64,000 nucleotides of DNA from Bolinopsis microptera (taxonomy: Eukaryota; Ctenophora; Tentaculata; Lobata; Bolinopsidae). The translations under genes and the position numbers were made by a program. Below, in pieces: positions 57,785 to 64,000 of this stretch (positions within the stretch are counted from its first letter, which is position 1; every line of letters starts with the position of its first letter). Location of the stretch: positions 7,055,394 to 7,119,393 of the forward strand of contig NC_087084.1 in NCBI RefSeq assembly GCF_026151205.1, given 5' to 3'. A model generated the notes under the pieces. That model made no database searches, was not told the origin of the DNA, and saw only the letters and a list, made by a program, of their open reading frames with translations.

Positions 57785-59109
57785 GTCCAGTCATTTACGG
57801 ACATTTTTGGGCTAGTACCTGCAAATTTTCAGATACCCACGAAACTTTGCACAGACCTTCCCAAAGGTATGATAAAACGATTTTCGGTTGGAGACATTTT
57901 TTTTACTTTGGGCAAAACCCAGGAGGGCCACGCCCATATTGACCCAATAACGTAACTGACCCCTTGCTTCTGAAGGTCGTAGAGACTTCAAAATAGGCTT
58001 AAACGAAGCCGCATATGCATGTTTATATAAGAGTTATTGATCAACACATTGCCTAAAATCCTTACTTTTCGAGAAATTCGCCAAAAACCATTTTGGGCGT
58101 GGCGCTGAGCCGATTTTACTAACTTTTGATAGGATTGTGATAGAGTCTTTGGATAGAGTGCAAAAGAACTGCAATTGGCATATTTATATATGACTTACGA
58201 AGAAACATATGCCTTAAAGTGCTTACTTTTTCAGTTATTGGCGAAAAACTGATTTTCAGTTCCAGAAATCATGCAAAAATATGGGTATGTGGTACATTGG
58301 GCTATGAAGGCCTTAGAGATTTTTGAATGAGTGCAAATTGTGCAGAATGGCCATGTTTATATACAACTTATGAAGCAACATGCACCCTAAAATGCTTACT
58401 TTTCGAGTTATTTGGGGGAAAAACAGAGAAAATTTGCACAAAATAGAGCAAAATTGGTTATATCAGCCATTTTTGCCTCCCGTTCTATGTTAATAACTCG
58501 AAAAGTAAGCATTTTAGGGTGCATGTTGCTTCATAAGTTGTATATAAACATGGCCATTCTGCACAATTTGCACTTATTCAAAAATCTCTAGGGCCTTCAT
58601 AGCCCAATTTACCACATACCCATATTTTTGCATGATTTCTGGAACCGAAAATCAGTTTTTCGCCAATAACTGAAAAAGTAAGCACTTTAAGGCATATGTT
58701 TCTTCGTAAGTCATATATAAATATGCCAATTGCAGTTCTTTTGCACTCTATCCAAAGACTCTATCACAATCCTATCAAAAGTTAGTAAAATCGGCTCAGC
58801 GCCACGCCCAAAATGGTTTTTGGCGAATTTCTCGAAAAGTAAGGATTTTAGGCAATGTGTTGATCAATAACTCTTATATAAACATGCATATGCGGCTTCG
58901 TTTAAGCCTATTTTGAAGTCTCTACGACCTTCAGAAGCAAGGGGTCAGTTACGTTATTGGGTCAATATGGGCGTGGCCCTCCTGGGTTTTGCCCAAAGTA
59001 AAAAAAATGTCTCCAACCGAAAATCGTTTATTCATACCTTTGGGAAGGTCTGTGCAAAGTTTCGTGGGTATCTGAAAATTTGCAGGCACATGTCCATAAA
59101 TGACTGGAC
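57785..59109. mobile_element. 1.3-kb palindromic element flanked by TA
   Basis: Inverted arms of about 620 bases (57785-58412 and 58492-59109) with a spacer of about 80 bases. The ends are GTCCAGTCATTTACGGACAT and its near-complement, flanked by TA (57783-57784, 59110-59111). Arms are nearly identical. No coding potential; internal phrases such as TTCGAGTTATTGG recur. A non-autonomous fold-back element, unrelated in sequence to the one at 43910. Confidence 0.85.
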
Positions 59110-59111
59110 TA

Positions 59112-59480
59112 ACAAAGTTACAACGTGTTCTTCATGTTATGTATCCTGGGTTTGGACAGGATATGACCCGTTTAAAATATTTCCATCACGTTACATTACA
59201 TAATTTTCAATAAATGTAATAGATTTGTAGTGTTGTAATTAGTTTAATTATCGCATTTTTAATATTATTCATTTGGGTGACAGTGTGAGTAGTCATTTAA
59301 TTATCAGGGGAGATTGGTCTCCAGTATATCCAGCACTGGGAAAATTAATTTAACTCAGCCGTGCTCTTCCGCGGCTGTTTGCAGGAATTAACATTGTAGG
59401 TTTATAACCTACCAGGACGCGCGCCGAGTTGGACTCGTCGACGGTCCTGTTTGGAACAAATATTTTACGAGTATCACTCG
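59112..59480. repeat. Dispersed repeat, composite copy
   Basis: The first 145 bases match the insertion in zinc-finger copy A (611-755); the last 90 (59390-59480) match in reverse complement the GC-rich repeat at 17800-17950. This suggests a longer mobile element of which both others are fragments. No coding potential seen. Confidence 0.65.
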
Positions 59481-60839
59481 TTAAGAATTAACAATGACCA
59501 AATTGACCGTGCAGTCACCTGCATTAAAAATGTTTTTCACTTATGTGGTTATAAATAACGATGGGACCGCGATTATACCTGTTAGATCACGATTTTAGTG
59601 CTTGACTGATCAAAGATCTCATGAAACATTCTCTAGTCTACTGAATACAGATATTCCTTCAGTTGATTTCACAAATTCCACAGAATATTACTATTCAGTC
59701 ACAAATAAGATTTAAAAAAAGTTTTTTCCTCTTCACCAGTTCACCCGATCAATTTATCTCATTCCTCGGAACATATACGCAACGAAGGAGGTCTTGAATA
59801 TAATATAGGTACTACAGGAAATAACACAAGATTCAATAATAAAGTTTTTCCATAACATTTAAAAAGGTTCTAACTTCCTACGTTTGAAAGAAATGAAGTT
59901 AAAATTTCAATGCAATCTAAGCAACTGAACTGTAAAACGTGAGTTAGTAATACTAAATACACACAGCAGCTACTGCAAGTGAAACTGTAAATAATGATCA
60001 TTAATTCTAATTGTCATAAATTAATGATTATGCAATCAATAAATAACAAATATTCGCTTGGCTTACATTCCCCAGTGTTCAGAGTAACAACCGGACCACA
60101 ACATCTTCATTTAACAATACAACAAACAGTGATTACCGGTTCTGTTTAATGGTAAATAGGAGCACGTGACATGACCAACACGTGACCAATAGGTGACCAA
60201 CACGTGACCAACACGTGACCAATAGGTGACCAACACGTGACCAACACGTGACCAATAGGTACTCCTTGACTGTCACAAATACTGCTAATTAACACATTCA
60301 AGCAACCGCTAAACATGACTATCATGAAATATGGTCACATACTCTATTGATTACGTGACGCGTTACGTATCTAGCTGGGACAGTGACAGTGTTATGACAC
60401 TTGACAGTGTTATGAGCAACACACTGCTTCAACAAATCTACACAAAGCTAACAAAACGGTGGCCCTACAACAGTGTGGTCATTGCAGATGGTGATTTGTG
60501 TAGCTTATCATTAGGGCGGGACACAAATTCCAATCCTCTCTGACTAGACTAAAGACAGTGCAGCATAACAATATCCATGGAACTCTGATTACAACTCAAT
60601 TCATTCATTCATTCATTCATTTGATCTTGTCTACCGACGATATAACCAATTTGTCCCTTTACATTGTAGCGTATTACGAACTTATAGGTGTTATATTATT
60701 CCAGATATACACCATATGATGTATTATTTCTAATCATTTCTCGTCTATCATTACTCACATAACGCTCTCTTATTATTAGCTAAATTAGTATTTAAATCGG
60801 TCTAAAAATTACAAATACATCTTATTTAACACGATTAAA
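59481..60839. other. No gene; small tandem repeats
   Basis: 60165-60262 holds about nine units alternating GTGACCAACAC and GTGACCAATAG; 60602-60621 is (ATTC)5. No CAPN7 exon was recognised here. Confidence 0.6.
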
Positions 60840-60849
60840 CATGAATAAA

Positions 60850-61005
60850 CATAATTTAGCATGATTTAACATAATTTAACATAATTTAACATAATTTAAC
60901 ATAATTTAACATAATTTAACATAATTTAACATAATTTAACATAATTTAACATAATTTAACATAATTTAACATAATTTAACATAATTTAACATAATTTAAC
61001 ATAAT
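60850..61005. repeat. 10-bp minisatellite (ATAATTTAAC)n
   Basis: About 15 near-perfect copies ending 20 bases before the acceptor of the first visible CAPN7 exon. Confidence 0.95.
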
Positions 61006-61026
61006 TAACACGTGTATTTCCCGCAG

Positions 61027-64000
61027 AAAGCGCTGAATTTTGACGTTATGTCCGCGATAGAGTACGATAACGGAGTATTCTGGATCAGCTGGGAGATCTG
61101 CCTACACTTCTTCGATGTGGTGTATCTCAACTGGAACCCCAAACTGTTCCTTTACAGGTTATTTACACTTTTACAGGTTATTTTCAGGTTTACATGTTCT
61201 ACTTTCAGATTGTATGTATTTCTCGTAGAACAGGAATGATAGGAAGGTGGCTGATTTTTTAAACCTCAGATTTTTGTGTCTATAAACACTTTTAAGTCTA
61301 TAAACACTTTTGTCAGAAAACGGCAGTATTATGTAACGAACATTTAAAATTAAATAACAACCTGTCACAGATACAATCTGCACGCAGACTGGGCTGCAGG
61401 TCCCTGAAACTGTTGCTCATTATATCACCTAATAATGTATAATGTACAATGTATAATGTGCAATGTATAATGTACAATATATAATGTGCAATGTATAATG
61501 TATAATGTACAATGTATAATGTACAAAGTATAATGCATAACCTCCCACAGATACAATCTTCACGCAGACTTGGCTGCAGGTCTCCGAAACTGTTGCTCAT
61601 ATCACCTAATTATGTATAATGTACAATGTATAATGTGCAATTTATAATGTACAATGTATAATGTATAATGTACAATGCATAATGTATAACCTCCCACTGA
61701 TACAATCTTCACGCAGACTGGGCTGCAGGTCTCCGAAACTGTTGCTCATATCTCCTAATTATGTATAATGTACAATGTATAATGTACAATGTATAATGTA
61801 CAATGTATAATGTACACTGTATAATTTACAATGTATAATGTATAACCTGCCACAGATACAATCTTCACGCAGACTGGGCTGCAGGTCTCCGAAACTGTTG
61901 CTCATATCACCTAATTATGTATAATGTACAATGTGTAATGTATAATGTACAATGTATAATGTACAATGTATAATGTATAACCTGCCACAGATACAATCTT
62001 CACGCAGACTGGGCTGTAGGTATCCGAAACTGTTGCTCATATCACCTAATTATGTATAATGTATAATGTGCAATGTATAATGTAGAATGTATAATGTACA
62101 ATGTATAATGCATAACATCCCATAGATACAATCTTCACGCAGACTGGGCTGCAGGTCTCCGAAACTGTTGCTCATATCACCTAATAATGTATAATGTACA
62201 ATGTATAATGTACAATGTATAATGTACAATGTATAATGTACAATGTATATTAATGTATAACCTGCCACAGATACAATCTTCACGCAGACTGGGCTGGAGG
62301 TCTCCGAAACTGTTGCTCATATCACCTAATAATGTATAATGTACAATGTATAATATACAATGTATAATGTACAATGTATAATGTACAATGTATAATGTAT
62401 AATGTATAATGAACAATGTATAATGTACAATGTATAATGTACAATGTATAATGTACAGTATACAATGTATAATGTATAATGTACAATTTATAATGTATAA
62501 TGTACAATGTATAATGTATAACCTCCCACAGATACAATCTGCACGCAGACTGGGCTGCAGGTCAGGGCCCCAAGAAGGACCACTACAATCTGGAGTACAA
62601 CCCTCAGTACAAACTAGACGTGTTGGAGGCTAAGAAACCCTGCACTATGTGGATATTGCTGAGCAGGTGAGGTGATGACGTCACTTTAGGGGTGTGTGAC
62701 GTCACGTGAGAGAGACTGAGAATGTGTGACGTCACGTGAGAGAGACTGAGAATGTGTGACGTCACGTGAGAGAGACTGAGAATGTGTGACGTCACGTGAG
62801 AGAGACTGAGAATGTGTGACGTCACGTGAGAGAGACTGAGAATGTGTGACGTCACGTGAGAGACTGATAATGTGTGACGTCACGTGAGAGACTGATAATG
62901 TGTGATGTCACGAGATAGGGACTGAGAATGTGTGACGTCACGTGAGAGAGACTGAGAATGTGTGACGTCACGTTAGGGGCGTGAGACGTCACGTGAGAGA
63001 GACTGAGAATGTGTGACGTCACGTGAGAGAGACTGAGAATGTGTGACGTCACGTGAGAGAGACTGAGAATGTGTGACGTCACGTGAGAGAGACTGAGAAT
63101 GTGTGACGTCACGTGAGAGAGACTGAGAATGTGTGACGTCACGTGAGAGAGACTGCGAATGTGTGACGTCACGTGAGAGAGACTGGGAATGTGTGACGTC
63201 ACGTGAGAGAGACTGAGAATGTGTGACGTCACGTGAGAGAGACTGCGAATGTGTGACGTCACGTGAGAGAGACTGAGAATGTGTGACGTCACGTGAGAGA
63301 GACTGAGAATGTGTGACGTCACGTGAGAGAGACTGCGAATGTGTGACGTCACGTGAGAGGGACTGAGAATGTGTGACGTCACGTGAGAGAGACTGAGAAT
63401 GTGTGACGTCACGTGAGAGAGACTGAGAATGTGTGACGTCACGTGAGAGAGACTGAGAATGTGTGACGTCACGTGAGAGAGACTGAGAATGTGTGACGTC
63501 ACGTGAGAGAGACTGAAAATGTGTGACGTCACGTGAGAGAGACTGAGAATGTGTGACGTCACGTGATTTAGCCGTATTTCTTCCACAAAAGTAGTTCTGT
63601 ATTAATTAACGTTCCTCTTCCAGGCATATAACAGAGAAAGACGATTTCGCGAACAACAAAGAATTCATCACTCTACACGTTTATAAAACCAACGGAGACA
63701 GGGTCTACTATCCTGATGACGCTTTACTTAGTGGTTAGTATTTTATTGATTACATACCAATCTTTATAAAGAGGAAACTCTAAAATCATCAAATTCTTAA
63801 AAATTCACCCAACCCAAGTTTTTTCGGTAGAACTACTACTACCGCAATTACCCGCAATATCCCGACCCACGTTCAACAAGTTCTCTAAACCTCTAAACCT
63901 CTAAACCAACAAGTTCTCTAAACCTCTAAACCTCCTCAGGTACGAAGATAAACTCGCCCCACTATTTAGCCCGTATAAACGCAGGAGCCGGTTCAAGTAC
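61027..64000 (+). CDS. CAPN7: CAPN7 (calpain-7), four internal exons, runs off the window
   Basis: Exons, phase-consistent with GT-AG borders: 61027-61157 (LNFDVMSAIEYDNGVFWISW, FDVVYLNWNPKLF), 62532-62666 (YNLHADWAAGQGPKKDHYNL, NPQYKLDV, WILLSR), 63624-63733 (HITEKDDFANNKEFITLHVY, RVYYPDD), 63940-64000 (TKINSPHYLARI, continuing). These cover the end of the protease core and the first C2-like/beta-sandwich domain of calpain-7, a cysteine protease that binds ESCRT-III proteins. The catalytic Cys/His/Asn exons are not visible upstream in this window, so the preceding intron is long or the locus is rearranged. Introns 1 and 2 are packed with tandem repeats. Confidence 0.92.
61355..62520 (+). repeat. 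Tandem array of copied exon starts in CAPN7 intron
   Basis: Seven copies (near 61371, 61553, 61697, 61855, 61990, 62125, 62272) of acceptor plus first bases of the next exon: CCACAG|ATACAATCT.CACGCAGACTGGGCTGCAG, followed by GTCTCCGAAACTGTTGCTCAT, each separated by ATAATGTAcaATGTAT-type repeats of varying length. The true exon at 62532 begins with the same 32 bases. Period about 135-165 bases. Several copies keep AG and GT and so could be recognised as 29-nt exons; one has lost the AG (CCCACTG). Confidence 0.95.
62693..63565 (+). repeat. 30-bp minisatellite with CRE and E-box in each unit
   Basis: About 29 copies of a 30-bp unit GTGTGACGTCACGTGAGAGA + GACTGAGAAT. Each holds TGACGTCA (perfect CRE/ATF site) overlapping CACGTG (E-box). 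It fills the CAPN7 intron between exons at 62666 and 63624. Variants: a few shortened units near 62860-62900 and 62970. The long minus-strand open frame is an artefact of a 30-bp period. Confidence 0.97.

Noticed and set aside
62693-63565. CRISPR-like array
   Set aside because: Units are contiguous with no unique spacers and lie in a eukaryotic intron.
61313-63586. Tyr/Ile/His-rich and HVTSHILSLS-repeat frames on the minus strand
   Set aside because: Products of the minisatellites in CAPN7 introns; no start context or homology.

Overview
The window is nuclear DNA of an animal, most likely a marine invertebrate. A cnidarian-type genome would fit, but nothing seen fixes the phylum. The grounds are multi-exon genes with GT-AG introns, an SRP (7SL) RNA, C2H2 zinc-finger arrays, CR1/L2-like and other LINE debris, short inverted-repeat elements with TA or TTAA target sites, TTAGGG repeats and very many minisatellites.

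Layout. 0.5-11 kb: tandem array of one C2H2 zinc-finger gene on the minus strand (a broken copy A, then B, C, D), with a nearly full-length LINE inserted between A and B. 11.9-17.1 kb: a second zinc-finger family on the minus strand, one open copy (E) and one copy (F) broken by two LINE insertions. 17.2-19.7 kb: a candidate minus-strand first exon diverging from an intact single-exon armadillo-like membrane protein, with a small TA-flanked MITE between them. 20.0-24.35 kb: ten clean plus-strand exons of EFHC2 (axonemal DM10 protein). Its second intron carries, on the opposite strand, a complete-looking SRP RNA gene. Its last exons were not found. 24.5-39.4 kb: minus-strand exons of conserved genes, recognisable only after allowing many 1-nt shifts: a C2H2 protein, CMTR1 (cap methyltransferase), WARS1 (cytosolic tryptophanyl-tRNA synthetase), a ZC3H14/Nab2-type CCCH protein, and pieces not recognised. 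Either this block is a gene graveyard or its consensus sequence is poorly corrected; I lean to the second.

39.8-52.1 kb: three small secreted, probably GPI-anchored acidic proteins of one unrecognised family. Two of them lie in a segmental duplication, and a 2 kb TA-flanked element carrying an internal telomeric repeat later entered one copy. A 1.4 kb near-perfect palindrome flanked by TTAA lies between genes 1 and 2. 52-61 kb: gene-poor, with minisatellites, a LINE relic and a second palindromic element flanked by TA. 61.0-64.0 kb: four exons of calpain-7 (CAPN7) on the plus strand, running off the end. One intron holds seven tandem copies of the acceptor and first bases of the next exon, and the following intron is a 30-bp minisatellite whose units contain a perfect CRE next to an E-box.

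There is no operon-like cooperation. The recurring themes are local duplication (zinc fingers, GPI proteins, exon starts), insertion of small palindromic elements, and expansion of short tandem repeats inside introns and, in one case, inside a coding region.
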